From Metabacillus arenae (lineage in GTDB: Bacteria; Bacillota; Bacilli; Bacillales; Bacillaceae), in contig NZ_JACXAI010000003.1 of assembly GCF_014773385.1 (NCBI RefSeq), forward strand, positions 62,001 to 126,000: a stretch of 64,000 bases of DNA. The letters are read 5' to 3'. The position numbers and the translations under genes were made by a program. This document shows, piece by piece, positions 10,312 through 19,802 of the stretch (within the stretch, counting starts at the first letter, position 1; each line of letters begins with the position of its first letter). A model generated the notes under the pieces. It was not told where the DNA came from, made no database searches, and worked only from the letters and a program-made list of their open reading frames with translations.

Positions 10312-10710
10312 ATGAACAGACAATTAGTTGATTGGTCACTAAAACCTGCACATGCTCATGCTTTTTATTTAACTTCTACCCAGAATATAGAACATTTTCA
10401 TTATGTTAAAGGATTCACACAGCCTGTCAACGGATCAGCCTTCGATTGCCATACCCACTATTTCAGTGGGATTACGTCAAACAACAATAATCATTATCAC
10501 CGTTATTATGGAAAAACAGGCCCAGCCATCCCTTTACCAGATGGATCACACGTTCACAAAATTAAAGAAAGAACCTATTTCAACTACAACGAACCTCCCG
10601 GTACTGAATATGGAGGAGTTGTTTATTCCCAGGAACCTAAAGAAAGACATGATCATTATTTCTCAGGTTACACGAAGACAGGAATTGGGTATGAACCGCC
10701 TAACTATTAA
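10312..10710 (+). CDS. ymaF: YmaF-family histidine-rich protein
   Basis: Soluble protein of 132 residues, very rich in His, Tyr and Gly. It has repeating short motifs of the form H-x-H-Y-F-S-G-x-T: CHTHYFSGITS, NHYHRYYGKTG, SHVHKI and RHDHYFSGYTKTG. This is the pattern of the YmaF family (B. subtilis YmaF lies just before miaA, as here). Function is unknown. Clustered His pairs suggest metal binding or a spore/coat-related structural role, but this is inference. GGGGAGGAGAGG sits immediately before ATG 10312. Confidence 0.8.
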   Translation: MNRQLVDWSLKPAHAHAFYLTSTQNIEHFHYVKGFTQPVNGSAFDCHTHYFSGITSNNNNHYHRYYGKTGPAIPLPDGSHVHKIKERTYFNYNEPPGTEYGGVVYSQEPKERHDHYFSGYTKTGIGYEPPNY

Positions 10711-11168
10711 AATACACTTTTTCTATTGAGTACAGAACGGTTAAGATCACTAAAGCCATGAATTGTTTATGGAGGTTAGATTTATTAAGGGGTTATATTT
10801 ACAACGTTTAGGAAATTCCAAAATAATAAACTCAATTTCTGCATTAAAATTGAGAAATTGGGCTTTTTTCGTTACACCTTAAATTTCCCCCTGCGATATA
10901 AAACATTTGCTTTTGATCTATTATCATGGACTGTTAGACATCCGTTTCCTTTGTCGAATTAAGAATAAAAACACACCAAGTAAAACGAGAAACTCACCTA
11001 CGGGTTGGGTAGTCAAAAAGAGTAACACTTGTAATTAAATTGTATAGAGATAATGAAAGACGGCAAAAAAGAAGAGAATAGTTTTTCCTATTGTGTACAT
11101 TAGCCGAATTTGGATATAATGAAATAGGTATTCATTTAAAAGGTTCATAATTGAGAGAGTGATTATTA
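10711..11168 (+). other. Intergenic region before miaA with a terminator-like hairpin
   Basis: Contains hairpin CTCAATTT ... AAATTGAG (10831-10854) followed by AAATTGGGCTTTTTT, a likely terminator for ymaF. A TATAAT at about 11116-11121 with TTGTGT 18 nt upstream may be the miaA promoter. No small gene was found. Confidence 0.45.
10831..10868 (+). terminator. Probable terminator of ymaF
   Basis: An inverted repeat with alternative pairings (10831-10854 or 10833-10860) runs into six T. It lies 120 nt after the ymaF stop. Confidence 0.6.
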
Positions 11169-12107
11169 GTGGGGAAAGAAAAGCTTGTGGTTCTGATTGG
11201 TCCCACTGCTGTTGGAAAAACAAATTTAAGTATTCAGCTGGCCAAAAAATTAAATGCCGAAATCATTAGTGGAGACTCTATGCAAGTATATCGCACAATG
11301 GATATAGGAACTGCAAAGATTACAGTCGACGAAATGCAAGGAGTACCTCATCATCTAATTGATATTAAGGATCCTGAGGAAGATTTCTCTGTAGCAGAAT
11401 TTCAGGAAATGGTCAGAGAATTAATTGGTGAAATACATAAACGGAATAAAATGCCTATGATCGTAGGCGGAACTGGTTTATATATCCAATCTGTTCTTTA
11501 TGATTATCACTTTACTGAAGAAGCGTCTGATGGTTTGTTTCGTAAACAAATGGAAGAGCTTTACCTGGAGAAAGGTATTGATCCTTTATATAATAAATTG
11601 AAAATGATTGATCCTGAGGCAATGAAAAGAATTCATCCAAATAATGTAAGGAGAGTAATCCGCGCATTAGAAATTTATCATGTAACAGGCAAAACAATGA
11701 CAGAATACTTAAGTAAGCAGAAACAGGATCTTTATTATGATGATGCACTAATCGGTTTGACAATGGATCGTACGACTCTATACAATCGTATTAATAGAAG
11801 AGTTGATCTTATGATTCAAAACGGGTTAATTCAAGAAGTTAGAGAGTTATTTGAAAAAGGCGTCAAAGACTGCCAATCCATTCAAGCCATCGGATACAAA
11901 GAGCTTTACCACTATTTCGAAGGAAAAATCGATTTAGACACAGCCATAGAGCAATTAAAACAAAATTCTAGACGGTATTCAAAAAGACAGCTTACCTGGT
12001 TTCGAAATAAAATGAATGTAAAATGGTTTGACATGACACCACCTGTTAATGAATTGGAGAAAGTCAATGAAATTTTCACTTATACGGCAGGAAAGCTGGA
12101 ATCTTAA
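11169..12107 (+). CDS. miaA: tRNA dimethylallyltransferase MiaA
   Basis: Transfers dimethylallyl from DMAPP to A37 of tRNAs reading U-starting codons, making the substrate for MiaB (also in this window). The product has 312 residues. The P-loop GPTAVGKT is at 11-18, GDSMQVYR includes the general base D36, and the IPP-transferase signature DIGTAK and the C-terminal NSRRYSKRQLTWFR motif are present. The start is GTG 11169 with GAGAGTG upstream. hfq follows 42 nt later, as in B. subtilis. Confidence 0.97.
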   Translation: MGKEKLVVLIGPTAVGKTNLSIQLAKKLNAEIISGDSMQVYRTMDIGTAKITVDEMQGVPHHLIDIKDPEEDFSVAEFQEMVRELIGEIHKRNKMPMIVGGTGLYIQSVLYDYHFTEEASDGLFRKQMEELYLEKGIDPLYNKLKMIDPEAMKRIHPNNVRRVIRALEIYHVTGKTMTEYLSKQKQDLYYDDALIGLTMDRTTLYNRINRRVDLMIQNGLIQEVRELFEKGVKDCQSIQAIGYKELYHYFEGKIDLDTAIEQLKQNSRRYSKRQLTWFRNKMNVKWFDMTPPVNELEKVNEIFTYTAGKLES

Positions 12108-12149
12108 GCGAATATTTAATATATATAGAGAAAATGAGGAGGACGAAAC

Positions 12150-12374
12150 ATGAAACAATCAATTAATATCCAAGACCAATTCTTAAACCAAATTCGAAAA
12201 GACAGTTCTTTTGTTACAGTCTTCTTATTAAATGGTTACCAATTAAGAGGCCAAGTAAAAGGATTTGATAACTTTACTGTATTGCTTGAAACTGAAGGCA
12301 AACAACAGTTAATTTATAAACACGCTATTTCAACTTTTGCCCCTCAAAAGAACGTGCAATTCGAAATGGAATAA
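12150..12374 (+). CDS. hfq: RNA chaperone Hfq
   Basis: Sm-like protein of 74 residues that forms a hexameric RNA-binding ring. Sm1 contains [20 protein letters not shown], and Sm2 carries the hallmark YKHAIST at about 56-62, whose Lys-His lines the proximal RNA site. The C-terminal tail is short, as in Gram-positive Hfq. GAGGAGG precedes ATG 12150 at good spacing. It is probably co-transcribed with miaA and ends at its own terminator. Confidence 0.97.
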   Translation: MKQSINIQDQFLNQIRKDSSFVTVFLLNGYQLRGQVKGFDNFTVLLETEGKQQLIYKHAISTFAPQKNVQFEME

Positions 12375-12383
12375 AAAAGATTG

Positions 12384-12421
12384 AAAAGATCTTAAGTATT
12401 AAAACTTAGGATCTTTTTTCT
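12384..12421 (+). terminator. Intrinsic terminator of miaA-hfq
   Basis: AAAAGATCTTAAGT and ACTTAGGATCTTTTTT form a stem with a T-run. Confidence 0.85.
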
Positions 12422-12584
12422 TTGCATCCAACTTTAGTCTTCAAGCTTAAGAGAAACGAGGAAGATAAGGAGGATGATTAAAGGATCCTGGCATCATCTG
12501 ATTTAACATAGAAGTAAGATGACACCAATAGCAATCCTCCTAGCAATATGAACCTCATACCTCCACTAAGCTGCCTTCAAGTAA

Positions 12585-12602
12585 GATAGAAGTTTCCCTT
12601 TA
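12585..12602 (+). repeat. Diverged copy of short intergenic motif
   Basis: GATAGAAGTTTCCCTTTA differs at two positions from the family core. It lies 96 nt upstream of a better copy. Confidence 0.35.
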
Positions 12603-12680
12603 CCCCACTTTTAATGGGCTTTTAGATAAACCATCTGACCTTAATAGTCCGATTGGTGCAGGCTCATCATCAGAAAAACG

Positions 12681-12702
12681 CTGATGAAAGTTTCACTTTA
12701 TA
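12681..12702 (+). repeat. Copy of short intergenic motif
   Basis: CTGATGAAAGTTTCACTTTA followed by TA. It matches the copy at 44668-44688 at 19 of 21 positions. Confidence 0.55.
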
Positions 12703-12914
12703 AAACAATTTAATGGTTTGTCCCACAAGAGGAAGTGAATATAATGAAATAATGAATATTTCTTGGGAAAGCGCAAATTGTAACATATTTCGTAAAATAT
12801 ATGAAAAATAAGAAAGAAATTTATCTAATTATGCCTAAAATTTCATTGAGCTAGGCATTTATCACAAATTTGTTCATATGACGTATACTACTAGAAATTG
12901 TGAGGTGAGCCCAA

Positions 12915-13862
12915 ATGGACCAAGCCGTTACGTATAAGGATAATGGTCAAATCAACATCATTTTAAATGGACAAAAAAATGGAAAACAAGAGATGAAAAG
13001 CTCCTCCACATATGATATCGTCATTCCAAAAAGTGAGATGAAGCATGCCGTTTTAAAAGAGATCGAGGAAGAAATGAGCACTCTTGTTGGTATGGATGAA
13101 ATGAAACAAATGATAAAAGAAATATATGCCTGGATTTTTATTAATAAAAAAAGGGAGGAACAAGGTCTTAAGGCAGGAAAGCAGGCTCTTCATATGATGT
13201 TTAAAGGAAATCCCGGTACAGGAAAAACAACAGTTGCCCGATTGATTGGAAAATTGTTTTTTCAAATGAATGTGTTATCAAAGGGTCATCTAATTGAAGC
13301 TGAGCGGGCAGATCTTGTAGGGGAATACATTGGCCACACAGCTCAAAAAACAAGAGATTTAATAAAAAAAGCCGTTGGAGGAATTCTTTTTATTGATGAA
13401 GCCTATTCTTTGGCAAGAGGAGGAGAAAAGGATTTTGGAAAAGAAGCCATTGATACGCTTGTAAAACACATGGAGGATAAGCAACATGACTTCATATTAA
13501 TTCTTGCAGGCTATTCAAGAGAAATGGATCATTTTCTTTCCCTTAATCCAGGCTTACAATCACGCTTTCCATTAGTCATGCAGTTTCCTGATTACTCTGT
13601 TGATCAATTGATGGAAATTTCAAGAAGAATGGTCATCGATAGAGAATATACGTTTAGCAAAGACGCTGAATGGAAGCTTCAGGATCATTTAATGACTGTT
13701 AAAAGCACGACCAACCCATCCCAATTTAGTAACGGTAGATATGTGAGAAATATTATTGAAAAGTCAATCCGTTCTCAAGCAATGAGATTACTGCTGGCCG
13801 ACCGCTATCATCGAGAAGATCTTGTGACTATCAACAGTTGTGACATTGTTTTTAAAGAGTAA
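12915..13862 (+). CDS. spoVK: Stage V sporulation protein K (AAA ATPase)
   Basis: Mother-cell AAA+ ATPase needed for spore maturation, 315 residues (B. subtilis SpoVK is about 322). The Walker A loop GNPGTGKT is at 98-105. The Walker B motif GGILFIDEAYSL has D161/E162. The sensor-1 region ILAGYSREMDHFLSLNPGL and the CbxX/CfqX-type C-terminal lid follow. GAGGTGAG lies before ATG 12915. It is monocistronic with a terminator directly after the stop. In B. subtilis it also sits beside hflX (ynbA). Confidence 0.95.
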   Translation: MDQAVTYKDNGQINIILNGQKNGKQEMKSSSTYDIVIPKSEMKHAVLKEIEEEMSTLVGMDEMKQMIKEIYAWIFINKKREEQGLKAGKQALHMMFKGNPGTGKTTVARLIGKLFFQMNVLSKGHLIEAERADLVGEYIGHTAQKTRDLIKKAVGGILFIDEAYSLARGGEKDFGKEAIDTLVKHMEDKQHDFILILAGYSREMDHFLSLNPGLQSRFPLVMQFPDYSVDQLMEISRRMVIDREYTFSKDAEWKLQDHLMTVKSTTNPSQFSNGRYVRNIIEKSIRSQAMRLLLADRYHREDLVTINSCDIVFKE

Positions 13863-13886
13863 AGCCGTATATATGCGGCTTTTTAT
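13862..13886 (+). terminator. Intrinsic terminator of spoVK
   Basis: AAGCCGTA, loop TATA and TGCGGCTT are followed by TTTATTT. Confidence 0.85.
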
Positions 13887-14006
13887 TTATATAAAACGAT
13901 TTAAAGCTAACTTTTTTATTCATTTAAACCCAATCATCTAAGCATATAAACGGGGCAAGCATAGGTTAGATTTGTCCAACTTTAAGAGTGGAAAGCGCCC
14001 ATGAGA

Positions 14007-14022
14007 GAAGTTTAACTTTATA
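14007..14022 (+). repeat. Short intergenic motif overlapping the stop of a minus-strand gene
   Basis: GAAGTTTAACTTTATA matches the core GAAGTTTCACTTTATA at 15 of 16 positions. The stop codon of the TRIC-family gene (TTA at 14018-14020 on this strand) lies inside it. Confidence 0.5.
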
Positions 14023-14650
14023 GTGCCCGTTTGTGCTCATCTTGTTTACTAGCGAATAATGATCTATGTGGGAGCTTCCATTTAAATGTATAGGAAAGGA
14101 CTCTTAATACGACAATAATGACAAATAATACATAAAGGTGAAAAGACGACTGTGCAAACCCGAATCCAATTACCAGCCCTGCTAAAACAGCCCATGCAGC
14201 ATAAATTTCAGCTCTTAAAACAAGCGGTTTTCTTCCTGCTAAAACGTCCCGAATAATTCCCCCGCCGCTTCCTGTTAAAACAGCTGCTACGATAACGGCG
14301 CTAATGGGATGACCCATTTTGTACGCAAATAAAGCCCCTTGGATGGCAAATGCCGAAAGTCCGATAGCATCTGTGAAGTTTCCCCATGTATGCCAATGTC
14401 TTAACATTTTTTGCGGGAATAAAAAGACGATCGTCATCGCTCCTAAGGCAATTTGAAATAACATTCCCTGTTCCCAAAGAGCTGTGATCGGAACCCCAAT
14501 TAATAAATTTCGGATGGCTCCGCCTCCAAACGCTGTGACGATCCCAAGAATATAAACTCCCAAAATATCATATTTCTCTTCCATTGCGATAATTGCTCCG
14601 CTAATAGCGAAGGCGATAGTCCCGATAATGTTAAGTACTTCCCATGTCAT
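14018..14650 (-). CDS. Trimeric intracellular cation channel (TRIC/UPF0126) family membrane protein
   Basis: Integral membrane protein of 210 residues made of two homologous halves of about three helices each. The family signature Gly-rich loops repeat as TAFGGGAIRNLLIG in the first half and TGSGGGIIRDVLAGRKP in the second. Such proteins (B. subtilis YvgT-like) form trimeric cation pores related to TRIC channels; the physiological role in bacteria is not settled. ATG 14650 is chosen because AGGAG lies 8 nt upstream; ATG 14656 is too close to the RBS and the longer frame to 14707 has none. It is a single minus-strand gene between spoVK and hflX. Confidence 0.85.
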   Translation of the reverse strand: MTWEVLNIIGTIAFAISGAIIAMEEKYDILGVYILGIVTAFGGGAIRNLLIGVPITALWEQGMLFQIALGAMTIVFLFPQKMLRHWHTWGNFTDAIGLSAFAIQGALFAYKMGHPISAVIVAAVLTGSGGGIIRDVLAGRKPLVLRAEIYAAWAVLAGLVIGFGFAQSSFHLYVLFVIIVVLRVLSYTFKWKLPHRSLFASKQDEHKRAL

Positions 14651-14814
14651 AAGCATATCTCCTAATTGTTTGTTCTTACGTGTAACCGATATGATTTTAT
14701 ATGACATTGGTTGGTTAAAGCAATGGTTTTTTAGAAAAGATGATAGAAAAAAAACTTCTATTTGATATGATAGGACTGTTACCTTTAAATTTTAAAACCG
14801 AAAGGAAACTGCAA

Positions 14815-16092
14815 TTGAAAGAAATCGAGCGGAACCAAAAAGAAAAAGTTATCATAATCGCCTGCCAGCTCCCTTTAGTTTCTAATGATCATTTTGAAAA
14901 TTCTTTAGAAGAATTGCACTCTCTTACAAAAACGGCGAACGGTATTGTTCTGACTGAAGCTACTCAAAAAAGAGATCGTATCCATCCGTCAACATATATT
15001 GGAAAAGGTAAATTAGAAGAGCTTTCTGGACTTGTTGAACAATTAGAGCCTGACTTAGTCATTGTTAATGATGAATTATCACCCAGCCAGCTAAAAAATT
15101 TAACGAACACATTAGGCTTAAAAGTTATTGATCGGACTCAGCTCATTTTAGATATTTTCGCGTCCAGAGCCCGTACAAAAGAAGGAAAGCTGCAAGTAGA
15201 GCTTGCTCAATTGGAATATTTATTACCACGATTAATCGGTCAAGGAATCCATTTGTCCAGACAGGGAGGAGGAATTGGAACTAGAGGGCCTGGAGAAACT
15301 CAGCTTGAAACAGATAGACGACATATCCGAAATAGGATTGTTGATATTAAAGCACAATTGAAACAAGTGTTAGAACATAGAGTAAGATATCGCGCGCGAA
15401 GAAAAAAGAATCAGGTGCTCCAAGTGGCGCTTGTTGGGTATACAAATGCTGGGAAATCAACTCTATTTAATCGTCTGTCTAAATCAGAAAGCTATGAAGA
15501 AGATTTACTTTTCGCGACATTAGACCCAATGACAAGGATGATGGTTCTTCCTTCAGGTTTCCGTACGCTTCTAACAGATACAGTCGGTTTCATTCAGGAC
15601 CTCCCAACTACGTTAGTGGCTGCTTTTAGATCAACCCTAGAGGAGGTAAAAGAAGCAGATCTTATTTTACATATAGTGGATAGTTCAAATGAAGATTATC
15701 AAAACCATGAAAAAACAGTATACAAATTATTAGAAGAACTTGAAGTGAAAGAAATACCAATTTTAACTGTTTATAACAAATCAGATCAAATTTGCGAAGC
15801 ATTTGTAGCCTCTCCAAAGGAAGAGTTTATAAAAATTTCTGCTTTCGACTTAAATGATGTAAAACGGTTAAAAGTTGCCATTGAAAATCGAATGAAAGCA
15901 GAAATGATGGTTGTCTACTCTGTCGAATTATCACCAGAAGAAGGAAAAATCTTATCTAAATTAAAAACGGAATCATTAATAGAACAGTTTTCTTTTGATG
16001 AAAATAAAGATGTCTATCAAATTAAAGGAAGGATTCAACCTACCCATCCTTTAGTAACAAAATTGAATCAATGGAACGGGAAAGGAAAGTAA
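14815..16092 (+). CDS. hflX: GTPase HflX
   Basis: Ribosome-associated GTPase that splits stalled or hibernating 70S/100S ribosomes, about 425 residues. The N-terminal HflX domain includes [12 protein letters not shown]-like sequence and the Gly-rich [19 protein letters not shown]. The G domain has the P-loop GYTNAGKST from about 208, the switch-II motif DTVGFI and the base motif NKSD. TTG 14815 is preferred: AAAGGAA is correctly spaced and the length then fits B. subtilis YnbA (420). The upstream frame to 14740 has no RBS. ynbB follows after 1 nt. Confidence 0.93.
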   Translation: MKEIERNQKEKVIIIACQLPLVSNDHFENSLEELHSLTKTANGIVLTEATQKRDRIHPSTYIGKGKLEELSGLVEQLEPDLVIVNDELSPSQLKNLTNTLGLKVIDRTQLILDIFASRARTKEGKLQVELAQLEYLLPRLIGQGIHLSRQGGGIGTRGPGETQLETDRRHIRNRIVDIKAQLKQVLEHRVRYRARRKKNQVLQVALVGYTNAGKSTLFNRLSKSESYEEDLLFATLDPMTRMMVLPSGFRTLLTDTVGFIQDLPTTLVAAFRSTLEEVKEADLILHIVDSSNEDYQNHEKTVYKLLEELEVKEIPILTVYNKSDQICEAFVASPKEEFIKISAFDLNDVKRLKVAIENRMKAEMMVVYSVELSPEEGKILSKLKTESLIEQFSFDENKDVYQIKGRIQPTHPLVTKLNQWNGKGK

Positions 16093-16093
16093 A

Positions 16094-17362
16094 ATGTTTG
16101 AAAATCTACAATATGGTAAGGAAATAGAAACAATTGCCTCAAAGGCAGAGGCACAGATAGGCCCTCTCCATAATGAAATTGATCGTATGGCTGAATCTAA
16201 TCAATACAGAGTTCTTGAAAGCTTTCGTAAACATAAAGTGAGTGATTCCCATTTCATGCCAACCACAGGATATGGTTACGATGATATAGGCAGAGAAACC
16301 TTAGAACGGATTTATGCAGACGTGTTCGGAGGAGAAGCAGGTCTTGTTCGCCCTCAAATTATTTCTGGAACACACGCTATTTCCATCGCTTTATTTGGAG
16401 TATTAAGACCAAACGATGAACTAATCTATATTACTGGCAAACCTTACGATACTTTAGAGGAAATTGTAGGGCTCCGTGGAAGCGGAGTAGGTTCTCTAAA
16501 GGAATATCACATTAATTATAAGACGATTGATTTAACATCAAATGGTTCTGTCAATTTCGAAAAAGTAAAGAAAGCTATAACTGAAAAAACGAAAATGATT
16601 GGAATTCAACGGTCAAAAGGGTATGCTAACCGCCCCTCATTCACCATACAAGAAATTGAACAAATGGTTCAGTTTGTGAAGTCTATCAAAAAGGATGTTG
16701 TAGTTTTTGTAGATAATTGTTATGGTGAGTTTGTAGAGGAAAAAGAACCAACCCATATAGGTGCAGATCTTATCGCAGGCTCCTTAATAAAAAATCCAGG
16801 AGGAGGCCTTGCAAAAACCGGCGGTTACATAGTAGGAAAAAAAGAATTGGTTGAAGCTTGCTCTTACCGGATGACTTCACCTGGCATAGGAGCGGAGGCA
16901 GGGGCTTCCTTATATAGTTTACAAGAGATGTATCAAGGGTTTTTCCTAGCTCCTCATGTAGTTGCTCAAGCTTTAAAAGGTGCTGTTTTTACTGCTTGCT
17001 TTTTAGAAAAACTAGGGATGCAGACCAATCCCAAATGGGATAGTAAACGGACTGATCTTATCCAATCCGTTCAATTTAATGATGCAAAAATGATGGTGGA
17101 ATTTTGTCAAAGCATCCAGTATGCATCGCCGATTAACTCTCATGTAACACCCTATCCTAACTATATGCCGGGCTATGAAGATGATGTGATTATGGCTGCT
17201 GGAACTTTTATTCAAGGGGCGAGCATAGAGTTATCAGCGGACGGCCCTCTAAGAGCTCCATATGTAGCATATGTTCAAGGCGGTCTCACCTATTCCCATG
17301 TAAAAATTGCTGTTTGTTCTGCAATTGATGTATTATTATTGAAAGGGTTAATCATACTATAA
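16094..17362 (+). CDS. ynbB: YnbB, PLP-dependent lyase-like protein (methionine gamma-lyase / 'aluminum resistance' family)
   Basis: Fold-type I PLP enzyme of 422 residues. The probable Schiff-base lysine is K233 in GSLIKNPGGGLAKTGGY. VFVDNCYGEF contains the Asp that pairs with the pyridine nitrogen. The family is usually annotated as cystathionine/methionine gamma-lyase-like or aluminum resistance protein; the true substrate is unknown. It starts right after hflX with GGAAAGGAAAG as RBS, and glnR follows, exactly as in B. subtilis. Confidence 0.92.
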   Translation: MFENLQYGKEIETIASKAEAQIGPLHNEIDRMAESNQYRVLESFRKHKVSDSHFMPTTGYGYDDIGRETLERIYADVFGGEAGLVRPQIISGTHAISIALFGVLRPNDELIYITGKPYDTLEEIVGLRGSGVGSLKEYHINYKTIDLTSNGSVNFEKVKKAITEKTKMIGIQRSKGYANRPSFTIQEIEQMVQFVKSIKKDVVVFVDNCYGEFVEEKEPTHIGADLIAGSLIKNPGGGLAKTGGYIVGKKELVEACSYRMTSPGIGAEAGASLYSLQEMYQGFFLAPHVVAQALKGAVFTACFLEKLGMQTNPKWDSKRTDLIQSVQFNDAKMMVEFCQSIQYASPINSHVTPYPNYMPGYEDDVIMAAGTFIQGASIELSADGPLRAPYVAYVQGGLTYSHVKIAVCSAIDVLLLKGLIIL

Positions 17363-17399
17363 AGGAAGGAGGGGTTTCTATAATTTTTTTCTGAAATGA

Positions 17400-17450
17400 T
17401 GTTATATTTTCTCACATAGTATTGACGCATTATCTTACATAGAATATAAT
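17400..17450 (+). promoter_or_regulatory. glnRA promoter with GlnR/TnrA operator
   Basis: The operator TGTTATATTTTCTCACA (17400-17416) matches TGTnAn7TnACA exactly. The promoter is TTGACG (17422-17427), a 17-nt spacer and TATAAT (17445-17450). A second, imperfect half-operator TGACGCATTATCTTACA (17423-17439) overlaps the promoter. This arrangement of two sites matches autorepression of glnRA by GlnR under nitrogen excess, known in B. subtilis. Confidence 0.9.
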
Positions 17451-17480
17451 GAGGGTAAGTTAAACAAAGGAGGGAATGAA

Positions 17481-17891
17481 ATGAGTGACAACATTCGCCG
17501 CTCAATGCCTTTATTCCCGATCGGGATTGTTATGCAGCTAACTGACTTAACTGCCAGACAAATTCGATATTATGAAGAAAATGACCTTGTTAAACCAGCA
17601 AGGACAGAAAGCAACAGAAGGCTCTTTTCTTTTAATGATGTAGATACATTATTAGAGATTAGAAGTTTAATTGAGCAAGGGGTAAATATGGCCGGCATTA
17701 AACAAATTTTTGCTAGGAAAGAGCAGGAAAATTCTGCCGCCAAAAGTTTTGAACAGCAAACAAAACCTGTTCAAAAACCTGAATTATCTGATGAGCAGCT
17801 TCGAAAACTATTAAAAGCTGAACTCATGCAAGCAGGTCGGTTCCAAAGAGCGACTTTGCGCCAGGGAGACATGTCAAGATTCTTCCATTAA
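17481..17891 (+). CDS. glnR: Glutamine synthetase repressor GlnR
   Basis: MerR-family repressor of 136 residues. The winged helix at about 10-70 contains [17 protein letters not shown] and [10 protein letters not shown]. The C-terminal tail (about 80-136) is the region that senses feedback-inhibited glutamine synthetase. It represses glnRA and other nitrogen genes when glutamine is plentiful. AAAGGAGGG precedes ATG 17481. glnA is 57 nt downstream in the same operon. Confidence 0.97.
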   Translation: MSDNIRRSMPLFPIGIVMQLTDLTARQIRYYEENDLVKPARTESNRRLFSFNDVDTLLEIRSLIEQGVNMAGIKQIFARKEQENSAAKSFEQQTKPVQKPELSDEQLRKLLKAELMQAGRFQRATLRQGDMSRFFH

Positions 17892-17948
17892 TATTGTTAG
17901 CACTAACATTACAATAAATCTTTTTATCTTTGAGGAGGAAATTCAGTT

Positions 17949-19283
17949 ATGGCTAAGTATTCAAAAGAAGATATCGTACGATTAGTACAAGAAGAAAACG
18001 TTAAGTATATTCGCTTACAATTCACAGACATTCTAGGAACAATTAAAAATGTGGAGATCCCAGTAAGCCAATTAGAAAAGGCTTTAGATAATAAAATGAT
18101 GTTTGATGGATCTTCAATCGAAGGATTTGTTCGGATCGAAGAATCTGACATGTACTTATATCCAGACCTTGATACATTTGTTATTTTCCCATGGACTTCT
18201 GAGAAAGGCAAAGTAGCACGTTTCATCTGTGACATTTACAATCCTGATGGAACTCCATTTGACGGAGATCCACGAAATAACTTAAAACGTATCTTAAAGG
18301 AAATGGAAGATCTAGGTTTCACAGATTTCAACTTGGGACCAGAACCTGAATTTTTCTTATTCAAATTAGATGAAAAAGGTGAACCAACACTTGAATTAAA
18401 CGACAAAGGTGGTTACTTCGATTTAGCTCCAACTGATCTAGGTGAAAACTGCCGCCGCGATATCGTTTTAGAATTAGAAGAAATGGGCTTTGAAATTGAA
18501 GCATCTCACCATGAGGTTGCTCCTGGACAGCACGAAATTGATTTTAAATATGCAAGTGCAATTAGAGCGTGTGACGACATTCAAACATTTAAGCTTGTTG
18601 TTAAAACGATTGCTCGTAAGCACGGTTTACATGCGACTTTCATGCCAAAACCATTGTTTGGTGTAAATGGTTCCGGAATGCACTGTAACTTATCTTTATT
18701 CAGCAATGGTGAAAACAAATTCTATGATACAAAAGGCGATCTTGAACTAAGCGAAACTGCTAGACAGTTTATTGCTGGAATCATTAAACATGCTCATAGC
18801 TTTACTGCTGTAACAAACCCTACAGTTAACTCTTATAAGCGTTTAGTACCTGGTTATGAGGCTCCATGTTATGTTGCTTGGTCAGCACGCAACCGCAGTC
18901 CGTTAATCCGTATTCCTGCTTCCCGCGGTTTGAGTACACGCGTTGAAGTTAGAAGTGTAGATCCTGCAGCAAATCCATATTTAGCAATGGCTGTTTTACT
19001 TGCCGCTGGTCTTGACGGAATTAAAAATAATTTATCTGCACCAAAACCAGTTGACCGTAACATTTACGTAATGTCTAAAGAAGAGCGTGAAGAGAATGGC
19101 ATCGTAGATCTTCCAGCTACATTAGCTCAAGCTCTTGACAGTTTAAAATCAAATGAAGTAATGGTAAACGCACTTGGCGAACATTTATTTGAACACTTCA
19201 TCGAAGCAAAAGAAATTGAGTGGGATATGTTCAGAACCCAAGTTCATCCATGGGAAAGAGAGCAATACATGTCTCAATATTAA
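17949..19283 (+). CDS. glnA: Glutamine synthetase type I
   Basis: Dodecameric enzyme making glutamine from glutamate, ammonia and ATP, 444 residues (GSI-alpha length). Visible motifs are FDGSSIEGF, the glutamate-binding loop [11 protein letters not shown], and [13 protein letters not shown] of the ATP site. The adenylylation-site tyrosine region of GSI-beta enzymes is lacking, as expected for Bacillus, where regulation is by feedback and GlnR. GAGGAGG lies ahead of ATG 17949. A strong terminator and a copy of the dispersed repeat follow. Confidence 0.98.
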   Translation: MAKYSKEDIVRLVQEENVKYIRLQFTDILGTIKNVEIPVSQLEKALDNKMMFDGSSIEGFVRIEESDMYLYPDLDTFVIFPWTSEKGKVARFICDIYNPDGTPFDGDPRNNLKRILKEMEDLGFTDFNLGPEPEFFLFKLDEKGEPTLELNDKGGYFDLAPTDLGENCRRDIVLELEEMGFEIEASHHEVAPGQHEIDFKYASAIRACDDIQTFKLVVKTIARKHGLHATFMPKPLFGVNGSGMHCNLSLFSNGENKFYDTKGDLELSETARQFIAGIIKHAHSFTAVTNPTVNSYKRLVPGYEAPCYVAWSARNRSPLIRIPASRGLSTRVEVRSVDPAANPYLAMAVLLAAGLDGIKNNLSAPKPVDRNIYVMSKEEREENGIVDLPATLAQALDSLKSNEVMVNALGEHLFEHFIEAKEIEWDMFRTQVHPWEREQYMSQY

Positions 19284-19290
19284 TAAATAA

Positions 19291-19325
19291 GCCCCCGGCA
19301 CTTATAGTGCTCGGGGGTTTTTTGT
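19291..19325 (+). terminator. Intrinsic terminator of glnRA
   Basis: GCCCCCGGCAC, loop TTATA and GTGCTCGGGGG are followed by seven T. Confidence 0.95.
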
Positions 19326-19334
19326 TGTGGGATC

Positions 19335-19560
19335 AAAAAGTTTAAGTTAATTAAAGGATTAACGTGTTAAAGTTGTGTATCGAAGTCCAGCGCAGGCGGA
19401 CAGGACCTCCTATTGACGGCAGGCATAAGGACGGGGCGTCTTTGCCTGCCAGGCGCCATCGGCTCGAGGTCATAAGGACAATTGAAGGAAAGACTACCCC
19501 TTTGCCGAAGGCTCACCCGTGTGCTTGCTCCAGGTAATTCGAGACGCTTCTGATTTTCCT
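19335..19560 (+). repeat. Dispersed intergenic repeat, long subtype (copy A)
   Basis: The left end has AAAAAGTTTAAGTTAATTAA and GGATTAACGTGTTAAAG. A GC-rich core of about 55 nt (GCGCAGGCGGA through GGCAGGCATAAGGACG) is shared with copy C and absent from the shorter copies. Then come CGCCATCGGCTCGAGGTCATAAG and CCGAAGGCTCACCCGTGTGC, and the right end GACGCTTCTGATTTTCC. It starts about 10 nt after the U-tract of the glnA terminator, in the same orientation as glnA. Confidence 0.85.
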
Positions 19561-19802
19561 AGCTGTCCAGTGCCTCCCCGCCTGAACTCACAGACGGAAG
19601 CCTCCCTAAAAGATAAAGACAGTCTTTGTGAAGCTCCATTGGGACTTATATACCATATGTCAACTTATTTGATGATAATCAAAATGGAATTTTTTAGTAG
19701 CAGTTATGAGCAGGACAAATTAATACATGTTTATTAGGATAGTGGAAACAATAAATATGGTACTATCGGTGCCACTTAACTACGATGTGGAGGGAAATAA
19801 AG
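19561..19802 (+). other. Intergenic stretch after repeat A
   Basis: Contains inverted sequence around 19561-19600 that may be an extension of repeat A, then AT-rich DNA leading to the RBS of the next small gene. The 73-codon open frame across this stretch lies mostly in repeat sequence and is not supported. Confidence 0.35.

Larger units (their letters stand above)
12422..12914 (+). other. Long intergenic region between hfq and spoVK
   Basis: No convincing gene. It contains two copies of the short GATGGAAGTTTCACTTTAT-like motif in the same orientation, 96 nt apart (12585-12602 and 12681-12702). A sporulation promoter for spoVK is expected close to 12870-12900, but only weak boxes could be seen. 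Confidence 0.45.

Noticed and set aside
10403-10729. 108-codon frame overlapping ymaF in another frame
   Set aside because: Shadow of ymaF; no RBS, and His-rich codon pattern only in the ymaF frame.
19519-19737. 73-codon open frame after glnA
   Set aside because: Runs through the dispersed repeat, with no RBS and no protein-like composition.
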